Shown here: one piece after another, positions 25,040 through 34,327 of the stretch
Position numbering within the stretch: position 1 is the stretch's first letter
Layout of the letters: each line of letters begins with the position of its first letter
Assembly: GCF_029962485.1 (NCBI RefSeq)
Contig: NZ_CP073637.1
Span: 1,736,001 to 1,800,000, forward strand
DNA from: Burkholderia cepacia
GTDB lineage: Bacteria > Pseudomonadota > Gammaproteobacteria > Burkholderiales > Burkholderiaceae
DNA: 64,000 bases
Reading direction: 5' to 3'
Translations under genes and position numbers: made by a program
The notes under the pieces: generated by a model
The model's input: the letters and a program-made list of their open reading frames with translations, nothing else
The model's database searches: none
Told to the model about the DNA's origin: nothing

Positions 25040-25143
25040 GAGCAAAGCACCATTTGTTGGTTCGGATTCGCCGCACGCACTGATACGTTAGCGGCTTCGC
25101 GACGACACACTCTGTCGCGATGTTCTTCGAACCGGGCCGCCGC
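25040..25143 (+). repeat. dispersed repeat R1, copy 2 (leader of ABC binding-protein gene)
   Basis: This copy matches 23827-23928. Its hairpin is one pair longer (CGCGAC with GTCGCG). It lies in the putative 5' leader of the amino-acid binding protein at 25184, so a regulatory RNA role is conceivable; an extragenic repeat is equally likely. Confidence 0.7.
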
Positions 25144-25183
25144 GCGATCCGCGGCGGCCTTCATAACAAATCAGGTCGTGCTC

Positions 25184-25999
25184 ATGAAATTCCACACTCT
25201 CGCTACGTGGCTCGTCGGGGCCGCGCTTATTACCGCAGGCACCGTCGCGCATGCGGACCGACTCGACGATATCAAGAAGGCCGGTGTGCTGCGCGTCGCG
25301 ACGTTCGACAGCAACCCGCCGTTCGGCTATGTCGATGCGAAGAACAACCACATCGTCGGCCTCGACGTCGACTACGCGAAGGCGCTCGCCGACAAGCTCG
25401 GCGTGAAGCTGCAACTCCAGCCGACCAACCCCGCGAACCGCATTCCGTTCCTGACCTCCGGCAAGGTCGATCTCGTGCTCGCGAACTTCACGATCACCGA
25501 CGAGCGTGCGAAGCAGGTCGACTTCAGCATTCCGTATTTCTCGTCGGGCCAGCAGTTTCTCTCGAAGAAGGGCGTGCTGAAATCGGCCGACCAGTTGAAC
25601 GGCCTGCGCGTCGGCGCGGACAAGGGCACGACCAACGAGATCACGCTGCGCGAGAAATTCCCGAAGGCCACGATCGTCGCGTACGACGACACGCCGTTCG
25701 CGTTCGCCGCGCTGCGCGCCGGCAACGTGCAGGCGATCACGCAGGACGGCCCGAAGCTGATCGGCCTGCTCGCCAACGTGCCGGACAAGCAGAACTACGA
25801 GATCCCGGCGTTCACGATCTCGAACGACTACATGGGCGTCGGCGTGCCGAAGGGCGAGACGCGCCTGCTCGGCTTCGTCAACGACACGCTGAAGGGCCTC
25901 GAGGCGAACGGCCGCGCGACGCAGATCTACGATGCTTGGTTCGGGCCGACGACGAAGACGCCGCTCACGCGTATCTTCCGGATCGGCGACAAGACCTGA
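25184..25999 (+). CDS. polar amino-acid ABC transporter, periplasmic binding protein
   Basis: A 271-residue class-3 solute-binding protein. A signal peptide ends AHA-DRLDDIKKAG, followed by VLRVATFDSNPPFGYVD and GLDVDYAKALADKLG, the standard family opening, and DERAKQVDFSIPYF and GADKGTTNEI in the body. It captures a polar amino acid in the periplasm and passes it to the two permeases directly downstream. Which amino acid cannot be told from motifs. The frame extends upstream to 24764 but overlaps the hydrolase gene, so the ATG before the signal peptide is used. Confidence 0.92.
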   Translation: MKFHTLATWLVGAALITAGTVAHADRLDDIKKAGVLRVATFDSNPPFGYVDAKNNHIVGLDVDYAKALADKLGVKLQLQPTNPANRIPFLTSGKVDLVLANFTITDERAKQVDFSIPYFSSGQQFLSKKGVLKSADQLNGLRVGADKGTTNEITLREKFPKATIVAYDDTPFAFAALRAGNVQAITQDGPKLIGLLANVPDKQNYEIPAFTISNDYMGVGVPKGETRLLGFVNDTLKGLEANGRATQIYDAWFGPTTKTPLTRIFRIGDKT

Positions 26000-26093
26000 T
26001 CCACCTCGCATGTGCGCCGCGATCGGCCGGATCATCGGCTGCGCGGCGCTTTTCGTTTTCTTCCGATCGCGCGCTTCGCGCCCGCAACACAGC

Positions 26094-26816
26094 ATGCTCG
26101 GGTTGGCTCCCAAATATCTGTCCTGGCTCTGGCAGGGCTTCCTGCTGACGCTCGGTCTCGCGGCCGCGTCGGCCGTCGCCGCGACCGCCGGCGGGCTGCT
26201 GCTCGCGGTCATGCGTCACGCACGCGGCGCCGCGCCGCGCGCGGCCGCCGCCGCGTACGTCGTCACGTTCCGCAACACGCCGCTGCTCGTGCAGCTGCTG
26301 TTCTGGTATTTCGGTGTCGCGTCGTTGCTGCCCGACACGTGGATCGCATGGCTGAACGCGCGTCATGCGTTGAGCATGGGCCCGGTCACGCTCGCGTGGC
26401 CGTCGTTCGAATTCGTCGCGGGCTGGGTCGGGTTGAGCGCGTATACGGCCGCGTTCGTCGCCGAGGAATGCGAAGCTGGCCTGCGCGGCGTGCGTCGGGC
26501 GCAGCATGACGCGGCGGCGGCGCTTGGTCTCACGCCGATGCAGTCGTTGCGTTACGTGGTGCTGCCGCAGGCCGTGCGCATCGCGCTGCCGCCGCTGTTC
26601 GGCCAATACATGAATCTCGTGAAGAACTCGTCGCTCGCGATGGCGATCGGCGTGGCCGAACTGTCGTATGCATCGCGGCAGGTCGAGACAGAAACGTTCA
26701 AGACCTTCGCCGCGTTCGGCGTGGCGACCGTGCTGTACGTCGTGGCGGTGGCCGCGATCGAGGCCGGTGCGTACGCGGCCACGCAATGGCGCGACCGGCT
26801 CGGAGCAGGGCGCTGA
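26094..26816 (+). CDS. polar amino-acid ABC transporter, permease 1
   Basis: A 240-residue HisM/GltJ-type permease from the ATG at 26094; an in-frame ATG at 26010 would add 28 residues with an extra hydrophobic stretch. It begins LSWLWQGFLLTLGLA and carries FRNTPLLVQLLFWYFG and the EAA loop (EECEAGLRGVRRAQHDAAAALGL) that contacts the ATPase. Five or so membrane segments are expected. It lies 94 bases after the binding protein and 2 bases before permease 2. Confidence 0.9.
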   Translation: MLGLAPKYLSWLWQGFLLTLGLAAASAVAATAGGLLLAVMRHARGAAPRAAAAAYVVTFRNTPLLVQLLFWYFGVASLLPDTWIAWLNARHALSMGPVTLAWPSFEFVAGWVGLSAYTAAFVAEECEAGLRGVRRAQHDAAAALGLTPMQSLRYVVLPQAVRIALPPLFGQYMNLVKNSSLAMAIGVAELSYASRQVETETFKTFAAFGVATVLYVVAVAAIEAGAYAATQWRDRLGAGR

Positions 26817-26818
26817 CG

Positions 26819-27544
26819 ATGGATCTTTCGCTGCTTCTCTCCAACCTCCCGTACCTGCTCGTTGGCGCGTTTCCGGAAGGCCCGCTCGGCGGCGCCGCGC
26901 TGTCGCTGCTGCTCGCGATCGCGTCGGCTGTCGCGTCGGCCGTGCTCGGCGTGGCGCTCGGAGTCGCGATGGCGCTCGCACGCGGGCCCGCGCGCGTGCT
27001 GCTGCTCGCGTTCATCGGCTTCTTCCGCGCGATTCCGGTGCTGATGCTGATTTTCTGGACGTATTTCCTGATGCCCGTGCTGTTGCACATGGACGTGCCG
27101 GGGCTCGCGACGGTCGTGTGCGCGCTCGCGCTGATCGGCGGTGCGTATCTCGCGCATGCGGTGCATGCGGGCATCGTCGCGGCCGGCGACGGGCAATGGC
27201 AGGCCGGGCTGTCGCTCGGGCTCACGCGCTGGCAGACGGTGCGTTACGTGCTGCTGCCACAGGCGATCCGGATCATGACGCCGTCGTTCGTCAACCAGTG
27301 GGTTGCGCTGGTGAAGGACACGTCGCTCGCGTATATCGTCGGCGTGCCGGAGTTGTCGTTCGTCGCGACGCAGGTGAACAACCGGTTGATGGTGTATCCG
27401 GCGCCGATCTTCCTGTTCGTCGCGCTGATCTACCTTGCGCTGTGCACGTCGCTCGACGGCGCGGCACGCTGGCTGCTGTCGCGCCGCCCGCGCGCGGAGC
27501 GCGCCGCGCAGGCGACGGCGGAGTACACGGAACCCGCGCGGTAA
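26819..27544 (+). CDS. polar amino-acid ABC transporter, permease 2
   Basis: A 241-residue partner permease of the HisQ/GltK type. GGAGCAGGG precedes the ATG. It has the FFRAIPVLMLIFWTYF segment and the EAA-like loop (AHAVHAGIVAAGDGQWQAGLSLGL). With permease 1 it should form the membrane heterodimer. No ATPase gene follows: the next gene is convergent. The complex must therefore borrow an ATPase encoded elsewhere. Confidence 0.9.
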   Translation: MDLSLLLSNLPYLLVGAFPEGPLGGAALSLLLAIASAVASAVLGVALGVAMALARGPARVLLLAFIGFFRAIPVLMLIFWTYFLMPVLLHMDVPGLATVVCALALIGGAYLAHAVHAGIVAAGDGQWQAGLSLGLTRWQTVRYVLLPQAIRIMTPSFVNQWVALVKDTSLAYIVGVPELSFVATQVNNRLMVYPAPIFLFVALIYLALCTSLDGAARWLLSRRPRAERAAQATAEYTEPAR

Positions 27545-27548
27545 CGGT

Positions 27549-27567
27549 GTGCCGCACCCTGCGGCAC
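27549..27567. terminator. hairpin between convergent permease and peptidase genes
   Basis: A perfect 8-bp stem (27549-27556 with 27560-27567) and 3-base loop lie in the 28-bp gap between converging genes. There is no T run. Confidence 0.4.
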
Positions 27568-27572
27568 GTGCA

Positions 27573-28847
27573 TCACGACGCCGAGTAGTGCGTGTTGAAG
27601 ACCGCGCGCAGCGTCGATGTGTCCGTGGCGAAATCACCCCACAGCGGCCCGTCGTTCTGCGCGAACGCGAACGGCGTCGTATTGATCGACGCGAGGCGGA
27701 AGCGCCATTGCGCGGCTTCCTGGCGGAACGCGGTGAGCTGCATGTCGGACAGCGCCGTCTGCGCATTGGCGAGCGTGACGAGCGGGTCGACCGGATCGTT
27801 CGCGACACGCACCTCGAAATGCAGGTGCGGGCCCGTCGCGGCGCCCGTCATCCCGACCGAGCCGATGCGCTGGCCCTGCTTCACGGTTTCGCCGACCTTG
27901 AGCCCGTGTGCGAACGCGGACAGGTGCGCGTAGTAGGTCGAGTAGCCATCCGCATGATCGACGATCACGTAGCGGCCATAGCCACCCGGATCGAACCCGG
28001 CGAACGACACGACGCCGTCGGCCGCCGCGTCGACAGGCGTGCCGCTCGGCGCGGCGAGATCGACGCCCGTATGGAACGCCATCGCCTGCGACAGCGGATG
28101 GATGCGCTCGCCGAAGAACGAGCTGATGCGCGTCCACTTGACCGGCATCGTGAAGGCAGCGGCTTCGAGCGGCGAGCCGTCGAGCGCGTAGTACGCGCCG
28201 TGGTCGGCGCCCGGCGCGCGGAACCAGATCGCGCCGAAGGTGCGGCCGGCGACGCGCAGTTCGAGCGCGGTGAGGCGCGGCGTGCCGTCGTTCGTGTCGA
28301 ACGCGACGCGGTAGTAGTCGCCGCGCTGCGCACTCGCGCGCATCGCGACCTTGCCGGTGACGAGATCGCCGAGCTGGATGCGTACTTCGGGCGGAACGTC
28401 GAGGCGGTTCAGCGTATCGGACAGCGTGAGCTCGATGTCGCCCGCGCGCATCCCGTGCTGGTTCTCGGGCTGCGCGAACTGGAACAGGCTCGCATAGCCG
28501 AGCATGTCGTTGCGGTGCGCGCTGAGCGGCGCGAACAGGCCGGGCTGCGGGCTGCGGTCGTTGCGATCGGCGTGTTCGTTGCGCTCGCCGATCGTGCGCG
28601 CGAGTTCGCTCGTCACGAAATGCTGCGCGGTGGGAAACGGCGTGTCCGATAGCACGCGCTGCGGCAGCGCGGCCGTGCCGGAATCGACGGCGCCGGGCAG
28701 TTGCGATACGGCCGGCAGCGCGGCGGCGAGACCGAATGCGGCGAGGGCGCCAAGCACGGCGGCCGGTACGAGCGCGCGCGCGACGCGCTGCGCGCGACCG
28801 GGCGCGACAGCATCAGGGGTAGCGGCAGACTTGACCAAGGTGTCCAC
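27573..28847 (-). CDS. M23 family metallopeptidase (LytM-type endopeptidase)
   Basis: A 424-residue protein starting at a GTG. An N-terminal hydrophobic segment (about residues 26-48) anchors or exports it to the periplasm. The C-terminal catalytic domain shows both zinc motifs, HTGVDLAAP and HLHFEV, plus GYGRYVIVDH and GYSTYYAHLS, so it is likely an active peptidoglycan endopeptidase of the MepM/NlpD fold group. The middle region (residues about 110-250) resembles the domain preceding the catalytic part in MepM-type enzymes. An overlapping ATG at 28849 is out of frame. It stands alone on the minus strand. Confidence 0.88.
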   Translation of the reverse strand: MDTLVKSAATPDAVAPGRAQRVARALVPAAVLGALAAFGLAAALPAVSQLPGAVDSGTAALPQRVLSDTPFPTAQHFVTSELARTIGERNEHADRNDRSPQPGLFAPLSAHRNDMLGYASLFQFAQPENQHGMRAGDIELTLSDTLNRLDVPPEVRIQLGDLVTGKVAMRASAQRGDYYRVAFDTNDGTPRLTALELRVAGRTFGAIWFRAPGADHGAYYALDGSPLEAAAFTMPVKWTRISSFFGERIHPLSQAMAFHTGVDLAAPSGTPVDAAADGVVSFAGFDPGGYGRYVIVDHADGYSTYYAHLSAFAHGLKVGETVKQGQRIGSVGMTGAATGPHLHFEVRVANDPVDPLVTLANAQTALSDMQLTAFRQEAAQWRFRLASINTTPFAFAQNDGPLWGDFATDTSTLRAVFNTHYSAS

Positions 28848-29161
28848 ATCCAGGAAAGCGGTTCAAAGGGGTGTGGGCAGGGGCCGCCGGCGGCTCATCC
28901 GTCGAACGGCGACGGGGCGGGTGGCGGGCGTGCAACAAAACAGGCCCCGCCAGGGGCCTGTGTCGTTTCCGTTCGACCCAACACACGGGGCGAGCCCGCT
29001 TCGAACGGCGGCGTGCATACCGGGTCGAACCCGGTTATCACGAAGACGCTAAAGAAAGATGACAGCGTCAGTCTACCGATGTTCCGCGAAACGTTAAAAA
29101 TTTTAAAAGGGGTCAGCTCATTCGTTTCGCAGTGCGGTAAATCGGGTTAAATCAGCATTTA
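28848..29161. other. intergenic region between peptidase and tetR-type gene
   Basis: No gene is supported. A GC hairpin (28941-28948 with 28953-28960) preceded on the plus strand by AACAAAA could act as a minus-strand terminator for transcription from the regulator. A second small hairpin at 29022-29036 resembles a tRNA T-arm but lacks the rest of a tRNA. Confidence 0.4.
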
Positions 29162-29824
29162 TTACGATAAATTCCATCGGTCCGGCAATTTTTGCGCGCG
29201 GCCGCGCAACGCGGCGGACATGCGAACGGTGTCGAAACCGGCGTCTAGCATTGCTTCGGCGTCGTTCCACAGGTTGCCGCGCAGCCGGTTGGTCCAGATC
29301 ATCGACGCAAACACGCCTTCGAGCAGCGACACGAGATAGACGGCGGCCAGGTGCACGTCGAGATCGGCGGCGAGCTCGCCTGCGCCAATCGCGCGGCGCA
29401 GCAGCGCCTTCGTGATCCGCAGCATCTGCAGTTCGAGCAGCATCCGGCGGCGTTGCAGCGCGCCGTTTTCCTCGCTTTGCTCGCATTTCGTATAGAGGAT
29501 CACGAGCACGCGCTGCATCGGGCCCGGCTCGCCGCATTCCTGCAGGTAGTGCGACGCGGCGCGCCGCAGCGTGGCGAGCGGCGGCAGGCCGTCGCCCGCG
29601 TCGAAGCCTTCCGACGTGCGCGCGAACGCGCGGTCGCACATCGCGAGACACACCTCCATCTTGTTGCGGTAGTGGCCGTAGACGGCGCCACGCGACATCC
29701 CGGCCGCCTCGGCGAGGTCCGCCATCGCGGTTTGCGCGACGCCTTTCTCGAGCAGCACCAGTTCGGCGGCGTCGAGGATCCGGTGCTTGATGGCGAGCGA
29801 TTCTTCCCGGGTCTTGCGGGCCAT
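29162..29824 (-). CDS. amrR: TetR family repressor of the RND efflux operon
   Basis: A 220-residue regulator. The N-terminal TetR helix-turn-helix is clear (ILDAAELVLLEKGVAQTAMADLAEAAGMSRGAVYGHYRNK in segments), and the C-terminal part resembles the AcrR/TtgR ligand-binding domain. It is divergent from a membrane-fusion protein gene with a palindrome in between, the standard arrangement for local repressors of RND pumps. The symbol is given by analogy with AmrR of Burkholderia pseudomallei and by neighbourhood; the repressor role is inferred. Confidence 0.88.
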   Translation of the reverse strand: MARKTREESLAIKHRILDAAELVLLEKGVAQTAMADLAEAAGMSRGAVYGHYRNKMEVCLAMCDRAFARTSEGFDAGDGLPPLATLRRAASHYLQECGEPGPMQRVLVILYTKCEQSEENGALQRRRMLLELQMLRITKALLRRAIGAGELAADLDVHLAAVYLVSLLEGVFASMIWTNRLRGNLWNDAEAMLDAGFDTVRMSAALRGRAQKLPDRWNLS

Positions 29825-29897
29825 GTCGTTAAATTCCTTACAATTCGCTGTCGTTTTATTGAGACAGAGTGTCGGTCAGATTGAAACCGCATGTATT

Positions 29898-29921
29898 TAA
29901 TCAGTCGTGACTGATTATAAT
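29898..29921 (+). promoter_or_regulatory. palindromic operator overlapping the -10 box of the efflux operon
   Basis: Perfect 9-base arms TAATCAGTC and GACTGATTA are separated by GT (29898-29917). A consensus TATAAT (29916-29921) begins at the edge of the second arm. A repressor bound here would occupy the promoter spacer, so TetR-type control of the efflux genes is expected. Confidence 0.75.
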
Positions 29922-29974
29922 CGGCCACCCTGAGCCGCCGCATTGTATCGGCGGCGAACGATCCGAGGTCACAT

Positions 29975-31174
29975 ATGAATAACAATCGCTCCCTGTTGCG
30001 CCACGGGCTGGCGCCGTTCGCGCTGGCGGCCGTATTGGCCGTGGCCGGATGTGGAAAGGGCGACAAGGACGCCGCGCCGGAGACCGCGAAGCAGGCCACC
30101 GTCGTGACGGTGCATCCGACGGCCGTCCCGATGACCGTCGAGCTGCCGGGCCGGCTCGACGCCTATCGGCAGGCGGAAGTGCGTGCGCGGGTCGCGGGCA
30201 TCGTCACCGCGCGCACCTACGAGGAAGGCCAGGAGGTGAAGCAGGGCGCGGTGCTGTTCCGCATCGATCCCGCGCCGCTGAAGGCCGCACGCGATGCCGC
30301 GCAGGGCGCGCTCGCGAAGGCGCAGGCCGCCGTGCTTGCGGCGAGCGACAAGCGTCGCCGTTACGACGATCTCGTGCGCGACCGTGCAGTGAGCGAGCGC
30401 GACCATACCGAAGCCGTTGCGGCCGATACACAGGCGAAGGCCGAGGTCGCATCGGCGAAGGCCGAGCTCGCGCGTGCGCAACTGCAACTCGACTATGCAA
30501 CCGTCACCGCGCCGATCGCGGGCCGTGCGCGACGCGCGCTCGTGACCGAAGGCGCGCTCGTCGGGCAGGACCAGGCGACGCCGCTCACGACCGTCGAGCA
30601 GCTCGATCCGATCTACGTGAACTTCTCGCAACCGGCCGCCGACGTCGACGCATTGCGCCGCGCGGTGAAGAGCGGGCGCGCGACGGGCATCGCGCAGCAC
30701 GACGTCGCGGTGACGCTGGTGCGTGCCGACGGCACCGCGTATCCGTTGAAGGGCAAGCTGCTGTTCAGCGATCTCGCGGTCGATCCGACCACCGACACCG
30801 TTGCGATGCGCGCGCTGTTCCCGAACCCCGAACGCGAACTGTTGCCGGGCGCGTACGTGCGGATCGCGCTCGACACGGCGGTCGACCAGCGCGCGATCCT
30901 CGTGCCGCGCGACGCGCTGCTGCGCACGGCCGACCGCACGTCGGTGCGCGTGGTCGGCACGAACGGCAAGGTCAAGGACGTCGAGGTCACGGCCGACCAG
31001 ATGAGCGGCCATGACTGGCGCATCACGCACGGCCTCGCGGGCGGCGAGCGCGTGATCGTCGACGACGCATCGCAGTTCGCGCCCGATACGGCCGTCAAGC
31101 CCGTCGAGAAGTCGCCGCCGTCGAAGGCGGCGCCGGCAGCGGCCGCTTCGCAGGCGGCCGCCCGTCAAACCTGA
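29975..31174 (+). CDS. amrA: RND efflux periplasmic adaptor (membrane fusion) lipoprotein
   Basis: A 399-residue adaptor with a lipoprotein signal (VLAVAGC). The order is typical: N-terminal beta-barrel/lipoyl strand (ELPGRLDAYRQAEVRARVAGIV), alpha-hairpin rich in Ala, Lys and Asp (about residues 95-165), second lipoyl half (LDYATVTAPIAGRARRALV), then barrel and membrane-proximal domains. It bridges the inner-membrane pump and the outer-membrane channel. GAGG lies 5 bases before the ATG. The symbol follows similarity in gene order to AmrAB-OprA of Burkholderia; other RND systems of the genus cannot be fully excluded without alignment. Confidence 0.88.
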   Translation: MNNNRSLLRHGLAPFALAAVLAVAGCGKGDKDAAPETAKQATVVTVHPTAVPMTVELPGRLDAYRQAEVRARVAGIVTARTYEEGQEVKQGAVLFRIDPAPLKAARDAAQGALAKAQAAVLAASDKRRRYDDLVRDRAVSERDHTEAVAADTQAKAEVASAKAELARAQLQLDYATVTAPIAGRARRALVTEGALVGQDQATPLTTVEQLDPIYVNFSQPAADVDALRRAVKSGRATGIAQHDVAVTLVRADGTAYPLKGKLLFSDLAVDPTTDTVAMRALFPNPERELLPGAYVRIALDTAVDQRAILVPRDALLRTADRTSVRVVGTNGKVKDVEVTADQMSGHDWRITHGLAGGERVIVDDASQFAPDTAVKPVEKSPPSKAAPAAAASQAAARQT

Positions 31175-31189
31175 CCGGTTCAAACCAAC

Positions 31190-34100
31190 ATGGCACGTTT
31201 CTTCATCGATCGCCCCGTCTTTGCGTGGGTGATCGCCATCTTCATCATGCTGGGCGGCATGTTCGCGATCCGCGCGCTGCCCGTTGCGCAATACCCGGAC
31301 ATCGCACCGCCCGTCGTCAGCATCTATGCGACGTATCCGGGCGCATCCGCGCAGGTCGTCGAGGAGTCGGTGACCGCGCTGATCGAGCGCGAAATGAACG
31401 GCGCACCGGGCCTGATGTATACGTCCGCGACAAGCAGTGCAGGTATGGCATCGCTGTACCTGACGTTCAAGCAGGGCGTGAACGCCGATCTCGCGGCCGT
31501 CGAAGTGCAGAACCGGCTGAAGACGGTCGACGCGCGCCTGCCCGAGCCCGTGCGCCGCGACGGCATCCAGGTCGAGAAGGCCGCCGACAACATCCAGCTC
31601 GTCGTGTCGCTGACGTCCGACGACGGCCGGATGACCGACGTGCAGCTCGGCGAGTATGCGTCGGCGAACGTCGTGCAGGCGCTGCGCCGCGTCGAGGGCG
31701 TCGGCAAGGTGCAGTTCTGGGGCGCCGAATATGCGATGCGGATCTGGCCCGACCCGGTGAAGATGGCCGGGCACGGCCTCACCGCGTCGGACATCGCGTC
31801 GGCCGTGCGTGCGCACAACGCGCGCGTGACGATCGGCGACATCGGCCGCAGCGCGGTGCCGGACAGCGCGCCGATCGCGGCGACCGTATTCGCCGACGCG
31901 CCGCTGAAGACGCCGGCCGATTTCGGCGCGATCGCACTGCGTGCACAGGCCGACGGGTCTGCGCTGTTCCTGCGCGACGTCGCACGCATCGAATTCGGCG
32001 GCAACGACTACAACTATCCGTCGTACGTGAACGGCAAGGTCGCGACCGGCATGGGCATCAAGCTCGCGCCGGGCTCGAACGCGGTGTCCACCGAGAAGCG
32101 CGTGCGCGCGACGATGGACGAGCTGTCCGCGTACTTCCCGCCGGGCGTGAAGTACCAGATCCCGTACGAGACCTCGTCGTTCGTGCGCGTATCGATGAAC
32201 AAGGTCGTCACGACGCTGATCGAGGCCGGCGTGCTCGTGTTCCTCGTGATGTTCCTGTTCATGCAGAACCTGCGCGCGACGCTGATCCCGACGCTCGTCG
32301 TGCCGGTCGCGCTCGCGGGCACGTTCGGCGTGATGTATGCGGCCGGATTCTCGATCAACGTGCTGACGATGTTCGGGATGGTGCTCGCGATCGGCATCCT
32401 CGTCGACGATGCGATCGTCGTCGTCGAGAACGTCGAGCGGCTGATGGTCGAGGAAGGGCTCGGGCCTTACGACGCGACCGTCAAGGCGATGAAGCAGATC
32501 AGCGGCGCGATCATCGGGATCACGGTCGTGCTGACATCGGTGTTCGTGCCGATGGCGTTCTTCGGCGGCGCGGTGGGCAACATCTACCGGCAGTTCGCGC
32601 TGTCGCTCGCGGTGTCGATCGGTTTCTCGGCGTTCCTCGCGCTGTCGCTGACCCCCGCGCTGTGCGCGACGCTGCTCAAGCCCGTGTCAGGCGACCATCA
32701 CGAGAAGCGCGGCTTCTTCGGCTGGTTCAACCGCTTCGTCGCACGTGCGACGCAGCGTTATGCGACACGCGTCGGCGCGATGCTGAAGAAGCCGGTGCGC
32801 TGGCTCGTCGTATACGGTGCGCTGACCGCGGCCGCGGCGCTGATGCTCACGCAACTGCCGACCGCGTTCCTGCCGGACGAGGACCAGGGCAACTTCATGG
32901 TGATGGTGATCCGCCCGCAAGGCACGCCGCTCGCGGAAACGATGCAGAGCGTGCGCGAGGTCGAGTCGTATATCCGCAAGGACGAACCGGCTGCGTACAC
33001 GTTCGCGCTCGGCGGCTTCAACCTGTACGGCGAAGGGCCGAACGGCGGGATGATCTTCGTCACGCTGAAGAACTGGAAGGACCGCAAGGCCGAGCGCGAT
33101 CACGTGCAGTCGATCGTCGCGCGCATCAACGAGCGCTTCACGGGCACGCCGAATACGACGGTGTTCGCGATGAACTCGCCGGCGCTGCCCGATCTCGGTT
33201 CGTCGAGCGGTTTCGACTTCCGGCTGCAGAACCGCGGCGGGCTCGACTACGCGACGTTCAGCGCCGCGCGCGAACAACTGCTCGCAGCGGGCGGCAAGGA
33301 CCGTGCGCTCACCGACCTGATGTTCGCGGGCACGCAGGACGCGCCGCAACTGAAGCTCGACATCGATCGTGCGAAGGCGTCCGCGCTCGGCGTGTCGATG
33401 GACGAGATCAATACGACGCTCGCGGTGATGTTCGGCTCCGACTATATCGGCGACTTCATGCACGGCACGCAGGTGCGGCGCGTGATGGTGCAGGCCGACG
33501 GGCTGCACCGGCTCGATCCGGACGACGTGAAGAAGCTGCGCGTGCGCAACGCGCGCGGCGAGATGGTGCCGCTCGCGGCGTTCACGACACTGCACTGGAC
33601 GCTCGGGCCGCCGCAGCTCACGCGCTACAACGGCTATCCGTCGTTCACGATCAACGGCTCGGCCGCGGCAGGCCACAGCAGCGGTGAGGCGATGACCGCG
33701 ATCGAGCGGATCGCCGCGAAGCTGCCGGCCGGCATCGGCTATTCGTGGTCGGGGCAATCGTTCGAGGAGCGGCTGTCGGGCGCGCAGGCGCCGATGCTGT
33801 TCGCCCTGTCGGTGCTCGTCGTGTTCCTTGCGCTCGCGGCGCTTTACGAGAGCTGGTCGATCCCGTTCGCGGTGATGCTGGTCGTCCCGCTCGGCGTGAT
33901 CGGCGCAGTGCTCGGCGTCACGCTGCGGATGATGCCGAACGACATCTATTTCAAGGTGGGGCTGATCGCGACGATCGGGCTGTCCGCGAAGAACGCGATC
34001 CTGATCGTCGAAGTCGCGAAGGATCTCGTGGCGCAGCGCATGTCGCTCGTCGACGCCGCGCTCGAGGCCGCCCGGCTGCGGCTGCGGCCGATCGTGATGA

Positions 34101-34327
34101 CGTCGCTCGCGTTAGGCGTCGGGGTGCTGCCGCTCGCGTTCGCGTCGGGCGCCGCATCCGGCGCGCAGATGGCGATCGGCACCGGCGTGCTCGGCGGCGT
34201 GATCACGGCGACCGTGCTCGCGGTGTTTCTCGTCCCGCTGTTTTTCGTGATCGTCGGCCGCTTGTTCGACGTCGGCCCGCGCCGGCGCGGTGCGGCGCAG
34301 CCGGCGACGATGGAGGGTTCGCAATGA
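31190..34327 (+). CDS. amrB: RND multidrug efflux pump, inner-membrane subunit (HAE1 family)
   Basis: A 1045-residue protein of normal HAE1 length. It opens MARFFIDRPVFAWVIAIFIM, as in AcrB/MexB. The TM4 proton-relay motif GILVDDAIVVVENVER with paired Asp is present, as are the pore-domain segments and the C-terminal repeat GLSAKNAILIVEVAKD. It exports drugs from membrane and periplasm using the proton gradient. It begins 15 bases after the adaptor gene and overlaps the outer-membrane gene by 4 bases. Members called AmrB transport aminoglycosides and macrolides in B. pseudomallei; substrate range here is inferred only. Confidence 0.93.
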   Translation: MARFFIDRPVFAWVIAIFIMLGGMFAIRALPVAQYPDIAPPVVSIYATYPGASAQVVEESVTALIEREMNGAPGLMYTSATSSAGMASLYLTFKQGVNADLAAVEVQNRLKTVDARLPEPVRRDGIQVEKAADNIQLVVSLTSDDGRMTDVQLGEYASANVVQALRRVEGVGKVQFWGAEYAMRIWPDPVKMAGHGLTASDIASAVRAHNARVTIGDIGRSAVPDSAPIAATVFADAPLKTPADFGAIALRAQADGSALFLRDVARIEFGGNDYNYPSYVNGKVATGMGIKLAPGSNAVSTEKRVRATMDELSAYFPPGVKYQIPYETSSFVRVSMNKVVTTLIEAGVLVFLVMFLFMQNLRATLIPTLVVPVALAGTFGVMYAAGFSINVLTMFGMVLAIGILVDDAIVVVENVERLMVEEGLGPYDATVKAMKQISGAIIGITVVLTSVFVPMAFFGGAVGNIYRQFALSLAVSIGFSAFLALSLTPALCATLLKPVSGDHHEKRGFFGWFNRFVARATQRYATRVGAMLKKPVRWLVVYGALTAAAALMLTQLPTAFLPDEDQGNFMVMVIRPQGTPLAETMQSVREVESYIRKDEPAAYTFALGGFNLYGEGPNGGMIFVTLKNWKDRKAERDHVQSIVARINERFTGTPNTTVFAMNSPALPDLGSSSGFDFRLQNRGGLDYATFSAAREQLLAAGGKDRALTDLMFAGTQDAPQLKLDIDRAKASALGVSMDEINTTLAVMFGSDYIGDFMHGTQVRRVMVQADGLHRLDPDDVKKLRVRNARGEMVPLAAFTTLHWTLGPPQLTRYNGYPSFTINGSAAAGHSSGEAMTAIERIAAKLPAGIGYSWSGQSFEERLSGAQAPMLFALSVLVVFLALAALYESWSIPFAVMLVVPLGVIGAVLGVTLRMMPNDIYFKVGLIATIGLSAKNAILIVEVAKDLVAQRMSLVDAALEAARLRLRPIVMTSLALGVGVLPLAFASGAASGAQMAIGTGVLGGVITATVLAVFLVPLFFVIVGRLFDVGPRRRGAAQPATMEGSQ

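Noticed and set aside
29018..29040. A tRNA T-arm-like hairpin (CCGGG/CCCGG with TCGAA loop)
   Set aside because: No matching acceptor stem, anticodon arm or CCA end could be built around it on either strand.
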